Source: Sporosarcina luteola
GTDB taxonomy: Bacteria > Bacillota > Bacilli > Bacillales_A > Planococcaceae
DNA: 64,000 bases
NCBI GenBank assembly: GCA_014204635.1
Contig: JACHLS010000009.1
Location: 62,001 to 126,000 of the forward strand
Reading direction: 5' to 3'
Below the pieces are notes generated by a model that searched no databases, was not told where the DNA came from, and worked only from the letters and a program-made list of their open reading frames with translations. This document shows positions 24,151 to 32,553 of this stretch, piece after piece. A program made the position numbers and the translations under genes. Within the stretch, counting starts at the first letter, position 1. Each line of letters begins with the position of its first letter.

Positions 24151-25341
24151 CTACCTTTCACCCAATCCGCGTCTCACTTTATCTGGGCCAAATTTCTGTT
24201 CCAACTCTTGCAGCAACTGTTCCATTCTTGCATCTTTCACATGATATTCGAATGTTTCAAAAGAAAGCTGTTCATGCAGTTCACTTCTAGGTATCACTTG
24301 AGCTACTGTAATACCTAACAGACGTATCGGATCTCCATTCCAGTTGCGCGTGAAGAGATCTGCTGCTTCTTTATAAATGGCCTCCTGAGTATACAATGGA
24401 TTCAATACGGTCCGGCTTCTGGTCTGGTTACGCCAATCCGACGTACGAATTTGAATCGAAATAGAAGAGCCTGCGAGCTGCTTTCTATCCAGTCGATCCG
24501 CAACGCGCTGTGCTAATCTCTTAAACACTTCCAAACAGGCTTGTTCGTCCGTTTCATCGATCGGCAGCGTTGTAGAACTACCAACACTTTTCCGTTCCTC
24601 GGCTGCATCCGGGTCGACAGGACGGAAATCGATCCCGTTAGCCCTATTTCGCAACCGCAGGCCATTTTTGCCTAGTTTGCTTTTTAGGAGTGCCTCTTCC
24701 GCGTTGGCAAGCTCTCCAATTGTGGAAATGCCGATCGCTTTCAAACGAGCTTCCGTACTCTGACCTACGCCATGCATTTCAATGACGGGAAGCGGCCATA
24801 GTTTGGCAGGGACTTCCCGTTTACGCAGCACAGTGATTCCCATCGGTTTTTTCATGTCGGAAGCAGTCTTTGCAAGAAATTTATTCGGCGCAATGCCGAT
24901 CGAACAAGGAAGATCCAATTCGTGCAAGATACGCCTTTGCATTTGCTCAGCGATCGAGACAGCATGAGTCAAGCCGCCGATATTCGTGATGTCCAAATAC
25001 GCTTCATCGATGGATACCGGCTCAACCAGTTCTGTGTACGAACGCAAAATAGCGAATACAGCATGTGATGCAGTGGAATATTTCTCCCGATCCGGCGGTA
25101 CGATGACAAGATCAGGACACAGACGCCTCGCTTCGCCAACCGTCATAGTTGTATAGATGCCAAGCGCCCTCGCTTCATAGGAACAAGTGACGAGAATGCC
25201 GCGCCGTTCCTTCGGATTCCCGGCGACCGCCATCGGAATTCCTTTCAAAGACGGATCGTGCGCCTGTTCGACTGAAGCGAAGAAACTATTCATATCAAGA
25301 TGCAAGATGACTTTTGCGTTTGGGCTGTCGGCGCTGTTCAT
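24151..25341 (-). CDS. dinB: DNA polymerase IV (Y family)
   Basis: This translesion DNA polymerase of 396 residues begins its palm with HLDMNSFFASVEQ. The second metal site is SIDEAYLD near residue 105, followed by the helix-hairpin-helix thumb (GVGQSTEARLKAIGISTIGEL) and the little-finger domain. I see no clear beta-clamp motif: the C-terminus ends FGPDKVRRGLGER. It is co-oriented with rnz, and GAGGTG lies seven bases before the ATG. Family roles are lesion bypass and stationary-phase mutagenesis. Confidence 0.94.
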   Translation of the reverse strand: MNSADSPNAKVILHLDMNSFFASVEQAHDPSLKGIPMAVAGNPKERRGILVTCSYEARALGIYTTMTVGEARRLCPDLVIVPPDREKYSTASHAVFAILRSYTELVEPVSIDEAYLDITNIGGLTHAVSIAEQMQRRILHELDLPCSIGIAPNKFLAKTASDMKKPMGITVLRKREVPAKLWPLPVIEMHGVGQSTEARLKAIGISTIGELANAEEALLKSKLGKNGLRLRNRANGIDFRPVDPDAAEERKSVGSSTTLPIDETDEQACLEVFKRLAQRVADRLDRKQLAGSSISIQIRTSDWRNQTRSRTVLNPLYTQEAIYKEAADLFTRNWNGDPIRLLGITVAQVIPRSELHEQLSFETFEYHVKDARMEQLLQELEQKFGPDKVRRGLGER

Positions 25342-25361
25342 CGTATCACCTCACTGCAAGG

Positions 25362-25390
25362 AAATAAAACCGGGCACTGTATTGCCCGGT
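25362..25390 (-). terminator. Terminator after the CheW-domain gene
   Basis: ACCGGGCA (25369-25376) pairs with TGCCCGGT (25383-25390). The minus strand continues TTTATTT. Confidence 0.85.
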
Positions 25391-25395
25391 CTAGA

Positions 25396-25872
25396 TTATT
25401 GTTCTTGTTTTGTTTGTGCATGGATGTAATCGCCGATCTCATCCATTCCCGCCAACGTCTTGGACAGAATGACAGGATCCACAATTGTAATCATCCGATC
25501 CTCCAGGTTCGCGACGGATGTGAAATAAGGTGTCCGGGAATAGGCCATCAACCCTGACGTGGTTAAGCTATTCTCCGGAATCTCTATAATTTCTTTGGCA
25601 TCGATGACGACAAGCCCGATAAATAAATTTTCTGTTTGCACAACGACAATTCGTACATCTTGCATATTAGGGGCGGATTTACCGTATAAAATTCGTTCAA
25701 AATCCAATATTGGCACGAGCTCGCCACGGATTTTCATCAATCCAAGCATGTAATCCGGAAGATGAGGTATCGGATTGACCTTTTCTATTTTTTCAATAGA
25801 AACGACTGAGTCGACCGCAATGGCATACTCCTCATTTCCACATTGTACGATAACTGCTTTCCATGTCGTCAT
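25396..25872 (-). CDS. CheW-domain chemotaxis coupling protein
   Basis: This 158-residue protein is a single CheW domain (two beta-barrel subdomains), with GNEEYAIAVDSVVSIEKIEKVNPIPHLP at the N-terminal half and GLMKIRGELVPILDFERIL in the middle. CheW-type proteins couple receptors to the CheA kinase. The fold with an extra C-terminal helix is also seen in CheV, but no receiver domain is present here. No other chemotaxis gene is in the window. It begins two bases after the M20 peptidase stop, so it is co-transcribed with that metabolic gene. Confidence 0.85.
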   Translation of the reverse strand: MTTWKAVIVQCGNEEYAIAVDSVVSIEKIEKVNPIPHLPDYMLGLMKIRGELVPILDFERILYGKSAPNMQDVRIVVVQTENLFIGLVVIDAKEIIEIPENSLTTSGLMAYSRTPYFTSVANLEDRMITIVDPVILSKTLAGMDEIGDYIHAQTKQEQ

Positions 25873-25874
25873 TC

Positions 25875-27008
25875 TTATCCCTCCTTAGCAGCACTTGCTG
25901 CCACCTTCACAATTTCCACAAGTAATTCTGTCAATTTGTTCAATTCCTCTACTGGCATCCGCTCGTTCTTAGTATGAATTTCCTCATATCCGACCGAAAG
26001 CGTAACGGTAGGCACGCCGGCGCCGTTAAACACGTTGCCATCACTGCCTCCTCCACTCGTCATCAACTCAGGCGTCCGTCCAACGTTCTTGATTGCTTGG
26101 ATAGCCGTTTGAACTACTTCTGCGTCTTCATCAAACCGGAAACCAGGATACATCAGCTTCACTTCAGTTGTCGCTCTACCGCCCATTTCTTCCGCCGTCT
26201 TCTCAAATGCTTCTACCATATGAGCAGTTTGCTTCTGAAGCTTTTCTTGATCAATGGAACGGGCTTCCGCTAAAATATGCACTTCATCGCAGACAATATT
26301 TGTCGCCTGGCCCCCTTCAAAACGGCCAATATTCGCAGTCGTTTCGGAATCGATTCGTCCGAGGGTCATCTTTGCAATCGACTTGGCAGCTATATTTATT
26401 GCGGAAACGCCCTTTTCCGGTGCGACGCCAGCATGCGCGGTTTTCCCTTGAATGGTCGTCCACAGCTTCGCTTGGTACGGAGCTGCTGTTACAATGCCGC
26501 TGACTTTCCCATCACTATCAACTGCATAGCCGTATTTCGCTTTCAAATGGGAAGCGTCCAATTCCTTCGCACCGACCAGGCCGCTTTCCTCGCCCGCGGT
26601 AATGATGAATTGGATGTCTCCATGCGCAATTTTTTCTTCTTTCAATACTTTCATCATTTCAAACAGCGCAGCAAGTCCCGCTTTGTCATCAGCGCCCAGG
26701 ATGGTTGTCCCGTCGGAGTAGATGAATCCATCTTCTTTGAGAACCGGTTTGATTCCTTGTCCCGGCACGACTGTATCCATATGGCATGTAAAATAAATCG
26801 GATCGGCTCCTTGCACTGTGCCTTTCAGGTTGGCGATCAAATTTCCCGCTCCATGGCCAGTACGCGTGGCCGAATCATCTTCTATCACTTCAAATCCGAG
26901 TTGCTCCATTTTCTTTTTCAGCAACGGGGCGATCGTGCCTTCATGTTTTGTTTCCGAGTCGATTTGAACCAATTCGAAAAACTCGTCTAACAATCTTTTT
27001 TCATTCAT
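25875..27008 (-). CDS. yqjE: M20 family peptidase (PepT-like, YqjE)
   Basis: This 377-residue di-zinc aminopeptidase resembles tripeptidase T. The metal ligands appear in TCHMDTVVPG (His and Asp), ILGADDKAG and AGEESGLVG. The catalytic Glu is in GEE, and the dimerisation domain contains KTAHAGVAPEKG. It should release N-terminal residues from small peptides in the cytosol. It lies between mmdA (21 bases upstream) and the CheW-like gene (two bases downstream), matching the B. subtilis yqjC-yqjD-yqjE order. Confidence 0.88.
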   Translation of the reverse strand: MNEKRLLDEFFELVQIDSETKHEGTIAPLLKKKMEQLGFEVIEDDSATRTGHGAGNLIANLKGTVQGADPIYFTCHMDTVVPGQGIKPVLKEDGFIYSDGTTILGADDKAGLAALFEMMKVLKEEKIAHGDIQFIITAGEESGLVGAKELDASHLKAKYGYAVDSDGKVSGIVTAAPYQAKLWTTIQGKTAHAGVAPEKGVSAINIAAKSIAKMTLGRIDSETTANIGRFEGGQATNIVCDEVHILAEARSIDQEKLQKQTAHMVEAFEKTAEEMGGRATTEVKLMYPGFRFDEDAEVVQTAIQAIKNVGRTPELMTSGGGSDGNVFNGAGVPTVTLSVGYEEIHTKNERMPVEELNKLTELLVEIVKVAASAAKEG

Positions 27009-27029
27009 TGCAAACAGTCCTTTCTATTC

Positions 27030-28577
27030 TTACAGTGGAATATTTCCATGTTTTTTGCGTGGTCTCGATTCCTTCTTATTGCGCATCATGTCGAGCGCTT
27101 GCAATAGTTTGATGCGTGTCTCACGTGGATCGATTACATCGTCGACCATTCCGTGGGAAGCGGCTACATAGGGATTTGCAAATTTCGTACGGTATTCCTC
27201 AATTTTTTCTGCGCGGGTCGCTTCCGGATTAGGACTGCTATCAATTTCACGGGCAAAAATGATATTAGCAGCTCCCTCAGCACCCATTACAGCTATTTCG
27301 GCATTTGGCCATGCATACACGACATCAGCACCGATCGCTTTAGAATTCAATGCGACATAAGCACCGCCAAACGCTTTACGCAAAATCACTGTGATTTTCG
27401 GTACGGTCGCTTCCGAATAGGCATACAAAATCTTGGCCCCATGCCGGATAATGCCTCCGTGCTCCTGTTTAATGCCTGGGAAAAAGCCGGTTACATCTTC
27501 AAAAGTAATGATCGGTATGTTGAACGAATCGCAAGTTCGAATAAAACGGGCAATCTTATCAGATGAGTCGATATCCAGTCCGCCGGCCATCACTTTCGGC
27601 TGATTGCAAACGAGTCCCACTGTCTCGCCTTTCATCCGAGCAAAACCAACGACCGCATTCTTAGCGAATTCCGGCTGTACCTCTAAAAATGTATCTGGAT
27701 CAACAACCATCTCGATCACTTTACGCACGTCATAGGGACGAATTGTTTCGAACGGAACCGCATCCGCCAAATCCGCACGGTAATCATCCCCTTCTCCGGT
27801 TGGTTGGTACGGAGGTTTCTCCTCATTATTCTGCGGCAAATAGGAAAGCAGCCGCCGAACGTCCTGTAAGACCGACTGTTCATCCGGACCGCGGAAATGG
27901 GCATTCCCGCTGATTGTATTATGTACTTTTGAACCGCCTAGATCTTCCGATGTAATCTTCTCGCCTGTCACCGTCTCAATTACTTTCGGGCCGGTAATGA
28001 ACATTTGGCTTGTTTTATCTGTCATGAAAACAAAATCTGTAATGGCAGGTGAATAAACCGCACCCCCTGCACATGGTCCGAGGATAACGGAGATTTGCGG
28101 AATCACTCCCGAATAGATAGCGTTGCGGTAGAAGATTTCCCCATATCCATCCAGCGACACAACACCTTCTTGAATCCGTGCGCCACCCGAATCATTCAGA
28201 CCGATAAAGGGAGCCCCATTCTTCGCAGCCAAGTCCATGACATTGGCAATTTTCAACGCATGCATTTCACCGAGCGCCCCGCCAAACACTGTGAAATCCT
28301 GTGAAAACACATAAACCGGACGGCCATCAATCTTCCCGTAGCCCGTCACTACGCCATCTCCGGGTCCTGCTTGCTTATCCATGCCAAAGTCCCGGGTCCG
28401 GTGCACGACGAATGGATTTAATTCTACAAATGTCCCTTCATCGAGCAGCAAATCGATTCGTTCACGGGCAGTCAATTTTCCTTTTTCATGTTGTTTGGCG
28501 ATTCGGTCGTCTCCGCCTCCCAATTCGATTTCACGCTTTTTATCGTATAATTCATTGATTTTATCGTAAATATCCAT
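27030..28577 (-). CDS. mmdA: Acyl-CoA carboxylase carboxyltransferase subunit (YqjD)
   Basis: This 515-residue carboxyltransferase has two crotonase-like halves and is the family often named methylmalonyl-CoA decarboxylase alpha or propionyl-CoA carboxylase beta. Characteristic blocks are GKLTARERIDLLLDEGTF, VYVFSQDFTVFGGALGEMHA, GGARIQEGV and GFFPGIKQEHGGIIRHGAK. Start 28577 (MDIYDKINEL) has GGAG nine bases upstream and gives the standard length. It begins one base after the mce stop (TAATATG). With Mce and the mutase it forms the propionyl-CoA to succinyl-CoA route. Confidence 0.92.
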   Translation of the reverse strand: MDIYDKINELYDKKREIELGGGDDRIAKQHEKGKLTARERIDLLLDEGTFVELNPFVVHRTRDFGMDKQAGPGDGVVTGYGKIDGRPVYVFSQDFTVFGGALGEMHALKIANVMDLAAKNGAPFIGLNDSGGARIQEGVVSLDGYGEIFYRNAIYSGVIPQISVILGPCAGGAVYSPAITDFVFMTDKTSQMFITGPKVIETVTGEKITSEDLGGSKVHNTISGNAHFRGPDEQSVLQDVRRLLSYLPQNNEEKPPYQPTGEGDDYRADLADAVPFETIRPYDVRKVIEMVVDPDTFLEVQPEFAKNAVVGFARMKGETVGLVCNQPKVMAGGLDIDSSDKIARFIRTCDSFNIPIITFEDVTGFFPGIKQEHGGIIRHGAKILYAYSEATVPKITVILRKAFGGAYVALNSKAIGADVVYAWPNAEIAVMGAEGAANIIFAREIDSSPNPEATRAEKIEEYRTKFANPYVAASHGMVDDVIDPRETRIKLLQALDMMRNKKESRPRKKHGNIPL

Positions 28578-28578
28578 A

Positions 28579-28998
28579 TTATTTGTCTCCTTTGCCACTT
28601 TTATCGCACAGTTCATACAGCACGCCAAAAGAAGATTTCGGATGCAGGAATGCGACTTCCGCGCCGCCGGCACCTGGTTTCGGGTTCTCCGACAACAGCT
28701 GGACCCCTTTCTCCTTCAACTCGGCCATCCGACTTCGAATGTCCGATACGCCAAAAGCCACATGATGAATGCCTTCCCCCCGTTTGGAAATGAACTTAGC
28801 GACCGCGCTATCCTCGTTTGTCGGTTCCAACAATTCAAGCTTGATATTGCCTGCATCCAGGAATGCGACTTTCACCTGTTGGCTTGGCACTTCTTCTATC
28901 CCCAATAATTCCAAACCTACTGTATGTATATAATAGTCCAGCGCTTCTTCCATGCTTCGAACAGCAATTCCGATATGATCGACTTTTTTCATGGTCAT
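28579..28998 (-). CDS. mce: Methylmalonyl-CoA epimerase
   Basis: This 139-residue glyoxalase-fold (VOC) protein opens MKKVDHIGIAVRSMEEAL and has metal-binding residues in DHIGIAV, KGEGIHHVAF-type context (RGEGIHHVAFGV) and GVLYELCD. It interconverts (S)- and (R)-methylmalonyl-CoA, linking the carboxylase to the B12-dependent mutase. GGGAGG precedes the ATG, which is read here as MTMKKVDH with the longer start. It is the first gene of the mce-mmdA-yqjE-cheW transcript. Confidence 0.93.
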   Translation of the reverse strand: MTMKKVDHIGIAVRSMEEALDYYIHTVGLELLGIEEVPSQQVKVAFLDAGNIKLELLEPTNEDSAVAKFISKRGEGIHHVAFGVSDIRSRMAELKEKGVQLLSENPKPGAGGAEVAFLHPKSSFGVLYELCDKSGKGDK

Positions 28999-29045
28999 TC
29001 CTCCCTCTTTCTATTGTAACGTGTCATGAATAAATCCGCTACATG

Positions 29046-29073
29046 TTGAGTTCTTCTCAGATTCTGTTAAAAT
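29046..29073 (+). promoter_or_regulatory. Sigma-A promoter of the Prli42-like gene
   Basis: TTGAGT (29046-29051) and TAAAAT (29068-29073) are separated by 16 bases, 33 bases before the start codon. Confidence 0.55.
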
Positions 29074-29106
29074 GGAGGTATAGAACAGAGTAAGGAGACT
29101 TGCCCG

Positions 29107-29208
29107 ATGAGTAATAAAAAGGTGCAAAAGTTCGTCGTCTATCTAATGATTATTGCCATGGTGGCTTCAAGTATCTTATTCGGCCTCAGCGTGCTTTTAA
29201 ACAACTAA
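29107..29208 (+). CDS. prli42: Prli42-like stressosome-associated micropeptide (33 aa)
   Basis: AAGGAG lies nine bases before ATG 29107, which opens a 33-residue single-pass membrane peptide. It has a short basic N-terminus (MSNKKVQKF) and one hydrophobic helix (VVYLMIIAMVASSILFGLSV). Size, the S-N-K-K-x-Q-K start and location beside brxB fit Prli42, the membrane tether of the Listeria stressosome, whose homologues are annotated throughout Bacillales. Recognition is by pattern and context; no stressosome genes are in the window. Confidence 0.7.
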   Translation: MSNKKVQKFVVYLMIIAMVASSILFGLSVLLNN

Positions 29209-29304
29209 GCTTGCGGAAGGAATACCGCCTAAAGCGGACGAAATAGCAACCAGGTACAATGCCGAAGGTGTGAAAGGGGCCTCCTAAACCGCCATGGATA
29301 AAAC

Positions 29305-29349
29305 AAAAGAAGAAGTCCAACTTGCCATATGGCCAGATTGGACTTCTTT
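29305..29349. terminator. Bidirectional terminator between prli42 and brxB
   Basis: AGAAGTCCAA (29311-29320) pairs with TTGGACTTCT (29338-29347), with an inner TGGC/GCCA helix. Both flanks are T-rich in the direction of transcription, serving the convergent genes. Confidence 0.85.
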
Positions 29350-29352
29350 CGT

Positions 29353-29793
29353 TTATACTTCCTCGCAATATTCTTCGAACTTGCTTTGTAAATTCACCAC
29401 AACGGACATAGGATCGTGTCCTTCGATTTCATAACGGCCTACTTCTGCAACCAATTCACCATCTTTTAACAACGCAAAAGAAGGGGACGATGGAATATGA
29501 TCTTCTCCAAAATGCATCCGCGCTTGTGCCGTCGCATCTTTATCCTGCCCGGCAAAGACCGTCACCAGATGATCTGGACGCTTGTCATAGTGGATGGAAT
29601 GAGATGCCGCCGGACGGGCAATACCTCCTGCACAACCGCAAACCGAATTCACCATCACAAGGGTGGTGCCCGGACGGTTGAATGCTGCGTCTACTTCTTC
29701 CGGTGTTTTTAATTGCTCATACCCGCTAGCTTCCATTTCAGAGCGGGCTTGATTCACTATATCATCCATATAAAAATTGAAATTCATTGTCAT
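29353..29793 (-). CDS. brxB: Bacilliredoxin BrxB (YqiW)
   Basis: This 146-residue thioredoxin-fold protein has the bacilliredoxin CGC motif in [16 protein letters not shown] (about residues 50-65). Bacilliredoxins remove bacillithiol from S-bacillithiolated proteins after oxidative stress. The C-terminal [13 protein letters not shown] block also fits the BrxA/BrxB family. AAAGGGG lies upstream of the ATG. It is convergent with the Prli42-like gene and monocistronic, as yqiW is in B. subtilis. Confidence 0.93.
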   Translation of the reverse strand: MTMNFNFYMDDIVNQARSEMEASGYEQLKTPEEVDAAFNRPGTTLVMVNSVCGCAGGIARPAASHSIHYDKRPDHLVTVFAGQDKDATAQARMHFGEDHIPSSPSFALLKDGELVAEVGRYEIEGHDPMSVVVNLQSKFEEYCEEV

Positions 29794-29950
29794 GCATCTC
29801 TACCCCTTTCAGCTTATAGGCTTATCATAGCAGTTGCTTTTCTTTCTTGCAAAAAGAGTGTTTTGACTGCCTGGAGTGGAGGGAATCAAACATTCCAGTA
29901 AAATATTATAAAAAATTGAAACTTTATTTCAAAATCATCGTATAGACTAG

Positions 29951-29970
29951 TATACTTGCAATCTTGCAAG
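29951..29970 (+). promoter_or_regulatory. -10 element and CTTGCAA palindrome upstream of the stalk-domain gene
   Basis: TATACT (29951-29956) is overlapped by CTTGCAA-TC-TTGCAAG (29955-29970), a perfect 7-bp inverted repeat located where transcription should start. It is a candidate operator. Confidence 0.4.
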
Positions 29971-29995
29971 TAAATATTTGTTGGGGGTTAGGTAC

Positions 29996-31441
29996 ATGAG
30001 GAAGTTGGCAACATGGGCACTCGCGTTCGTCTTTATTTTTTCGTTCGCATTGCCTCAAAACATGGCATCCGCAGCAAGCCCTGTAAAGCTTGTAGTTGAT
30101 GGTGTGGAAGTAGATGGATATGAACAAGCGTTCATGTCACACGGTGATGTATTAATTCCGATTGAAAACCTGTTCACGGAAGCAGGCTACAAAGTGTCCA
30201 AGGACAAGTCCGGCAAGGTGTCTGTGACGAATACGTATTTGACTGTTGACTTCAATGCATCAGCAGGATCAATTGAAGTGGACGGAAAGAAAGCGGATAC
30301 AACGTTTCCTTTGACGCTGAAGAACTACGGAAACTACGTTTCTGGAGAATTTTTATCCACTCTTGAAGGTTTTGATGTAGAAGTATCCGAGGATGAGCAA
30401 ACGGTCTCGGTTACAACCAACCGCGTAAAGGATGTAGACAAATTCCTTGAAAAGATGATGGCTGCAGATCTGAAAAGCTACTCGTCTAAAATGAAGCTTG
30501 ATCAGAAGATAGAATCATCTGAAGAGCCAGGTTCCTTTTCCATGATCATGGATGTGGATATGGATGTCACACAAGAACCGGCTGCCATTCACATGAAGCA
30601 GAAATCGACGGTTGATGTCGATGGCGAAAAAGAAGAAATCTCAAGCGAATCCTACATGACAGAAGACGCTTTCTATCAGTTTGACGGAGATAAGTGGATC
30701 AACTATGGCAGTGATTTCGGCCTTGGTCTGGATACGGGCGCGACACTTGACCCTACAGCCCAACTGGAATTGGCTAAGTTGGTCTCGAAAGGTGTTCACG
30801 TATTTGAGTATGATGATGTGTATATTATGGTTCAAACGCTGACGACAGAAGATTTGAATGAATTGATGGACGAAGCTTTATCATTGCTCGGTACAAATCT
30901 TGGCGGTTTGGAAGTACCAGTTGAAACGACTTCAGACGATGCCGTTTCAGAAGATATTGTAGTGGAATCATCTAAGGAAGATCCAAAAGCGGAAGTGACT
31001 GAAACGACAACTGAAGAGAATACAAAATCTGCACCATCAGAGGATAAAGTAGCTGAAGAAGTTGTTGCGGACGAGAAAAAAGAAGAAGCTGTTGAAGAGA
31101 CTTCAACAGAAAACGAACCGGCAACTGATGAAATCGAACTTGATGGCGATTTTTCATTAGACGCTCTTGGCCTTAAAATTGAGGAAATGTATTTTGTCAC
31201 GACAATCGACAAAAAAACTCTATTCCCTCATGACATGAAAGGCACGACAAAGCTTTCCATGACAGTTGATGATGTCACTGTGAAAATGGTGCAAACGTTG
31301 TCAGGTACAATTAGCAACTTCAATGCTGTCAAAGCAATCGTGATTCCTGAAGAAGTGAAAAAGAATGCTATCTCTCTAGAGGACTATTTGAAAGAGTTGG
31401 AAGCTGAATTGGAAACGGAATCAGAAGCTACTGCTGAATAA
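29996..31441 (+). CDS. Secreted protein with stalk (copper amine oxidase N-like) domain
   Basis: The 481-residue protein has a signal peptide (MRKLATWALAFVFIFSFALP, cleavage after NMASA). A stalk domain of the copper amine oxidase N-terminal type follows (about residues 35-135: GDVLIPIENLFTEAGYKV). A DUF6612-like lipoprotein-fold region (about 140-290: MTEDAFYQFDGDKWINYG) and a Glu/Thr/Ala-rich acidic segment (about 300-385) come next; the fold resumes at the C-terminus. The acidic insert probably forms a flexible loop outside the cell. GGGGG lies eight bases before ATG 29996. Function is unknown; a cell-envelope role is inferred. Confidence 0.78.
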   Translation: MRKLATWALAFVFIFSFALPQNMASAASPVKLVVDGVEVDGYEQAFMSHGDVLIPIENLFTEAGYKVSKDKSGKVSVTNTYLTVDFNASAGSIEVDGKKADTTFPLTLKNYGNYVSGEFLSTLEGFDVEVSEDEQTVSVTTNRVKDVDKFLEKMMAADLKSYSSKMKLDQKIESSEEPGSFSMIMDVDMDVTQEPAAIHMKQKSTVDVDGEKEEISSESYMTEDAFYQFDGDKWINYGSDFGLGLDTGATLDPTAQLELAKLVSKGVHVFEYDDVYIMVQTLTTEDLNELMDEALSLLGTNLGGLEVPVETTSDDAVSEDIVVESSKEDPKAEVTETTTEENTKSAPSEDKVAEEVVADEKKEEAVEETSTENEPATDEIELDGDFSLDALGLKIEEMYFVTTIDKKTLFPHDMKGTTKLSMTVDDVTVKMVQTLSGTISNFNAVKAIVIPEEVKKNAISLEDYLKELEAELETESEATAE

Positions 31442-31446
31442 GCGTA

Positions 31447-31481
31447 AAAAGCGGAGAAGGGTCAATCCCCTCTCCGCTTTT
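31447..31481. terminator. Bidirectional terminator between the stalk-domain gene and meaB
   Basis: AAAAGCGGAGA (31447-31457) pairs with TCTCCGCTTTT (31471-31481). It overlaps the last codons of meaB and serves both convergent genes. Confidence 0.88.
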
Positions 31482-32553
31482 CATATGATTGAAACAATTC
31501 TTCGACCGCCCCTGCCACAGTCGAATTGCCCTCCAACAAACTACGTTCCAGCTGTGCCACTTGTTCTTTCTTTCCCGGTTCAGAAAAGAACTGATCCAGT
31601 AAATGATCTTGAATGGTGGCATGGAACCAGTCCTTTGTTTGTTCCGCTCGCCTGCGGTTCCATACACCGCTCTTCTCCATTTCTTCTTGAAACTGGAGTA
31701 TAGTTGTCCAAACTTCTTCCAAGCCCTTTTTTTTCAGGGAAGATACCGGCAGGGCTGTTGTTGTCCAGCCCGGTGTCGCCGGTTGTAGGAAATGGAGAAT
31801 CTGACGGTACTCCCGCACTGTTTTCTTGGCGAGACGCTCATTCTCACCATCCGCCTTGTGAACGATGATGCCGTCTGCCAGTTCCATAATCCCCTTTTTC
31901 ATGCCTTGCAATTCATCCCCCGCGCCCGTTAGAACGAGCAAGAGAAAGAAATCAACCATACCACGGACGACTGTTTCACTTTGGCCGACACCGACCGTTT
32001 CGACTAGAATCACATCATAGCCGGCAGCCTCGCATAACAGCATTGTTTCTCTCGTCTTCTTATGGACGCCACCAAGAGTACCGGAGGATGGAGACGGACG
32101 GATAAAGGCGTTCGGGTGCTTCGCCAGCAGTTCCATTCGTGTTTTGTCGCCCAATATGCTGCCCCCGGTAATGGTTGAGCTCGGATCGATGGCCAGGACA
32201 GCCACTTTATGTCCTGCTTCTGCCAGCTTCAGGCCAAATGCTTCGATGAACGTGCTTTTCCCTGCTCCAGGGACACCCGTAATTCCGATTCGGATACTGT
32301 TCCCTGTTTGAGGCAATAATCCTTTGAGCAATTCCTGCCCGGCCAGCTTATCATCGGCATGTGTACTTTCGAGCAACGTTATGGCTTTCGCCAGATGGAG
32401 CCTTGATCCGTTTGACACCTGTGCTGCCAGCTCGGTCTTTTCCGGCGGCTGTTTCTTTTTAATAAATCGTTTCCGCGGACCGGATACCATCCCGTCATGC
32501 GCCGATTCGATCCCACCCATAATATGCAGAGCTCCGTCTTTATTTCCGCTCAC
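31462..32553 (-). CDS. meaB: Methylmalonyl-CoA mutase-associated GTPase MeaB
   Basis: MeaB is the G-protein chaperone that gates cofactor loading and protects methylmalonyl-CoA mutase. The 363-residue protein has Walker [10 protein letters not shown], the switch block [19 protein letters not shown], and ETVGVGQSE. The base-recognition motif reads HKADG instead of the usual NKADG or TKADG. The N-terminal 40 residues are polar and variable. Its ATG overlaps the mutase stop by four bases (ATGA), so the three genes are one transcript. Confidence 0.92.
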   Translation of the reverse strand: MSGNKDGALHIMGGIESAHDGMVSGPRKRFIKKKQPPEKTELAAQVSNGSRLHLAKAITLLESTHADDKLAGQELLKGLLPQTGNSIRIGITGVPGAGKSTFIEAFGLKLAEAGHKVAVLAIDPSSTITGGSILGDKTRMELLAKHPNAFIRPSPSSGTLGGVHKKTRETMLLCEAAGYDVILVETVGVGQSETVVRGMVDFFLLLVLTGAGDELQGMKKGIMELADGIIVHKADGENERLAKKTVREYRQILHFLQPATPGWTTTALPVSSLKKKGLEEVWTTILQFQEEMEKSGVWNRRRAEQTKDWFHATIQDHLLDQFFSEPGKKEQVAQLERSLLEGNSTVAGAVEELFQSYEKRRGD

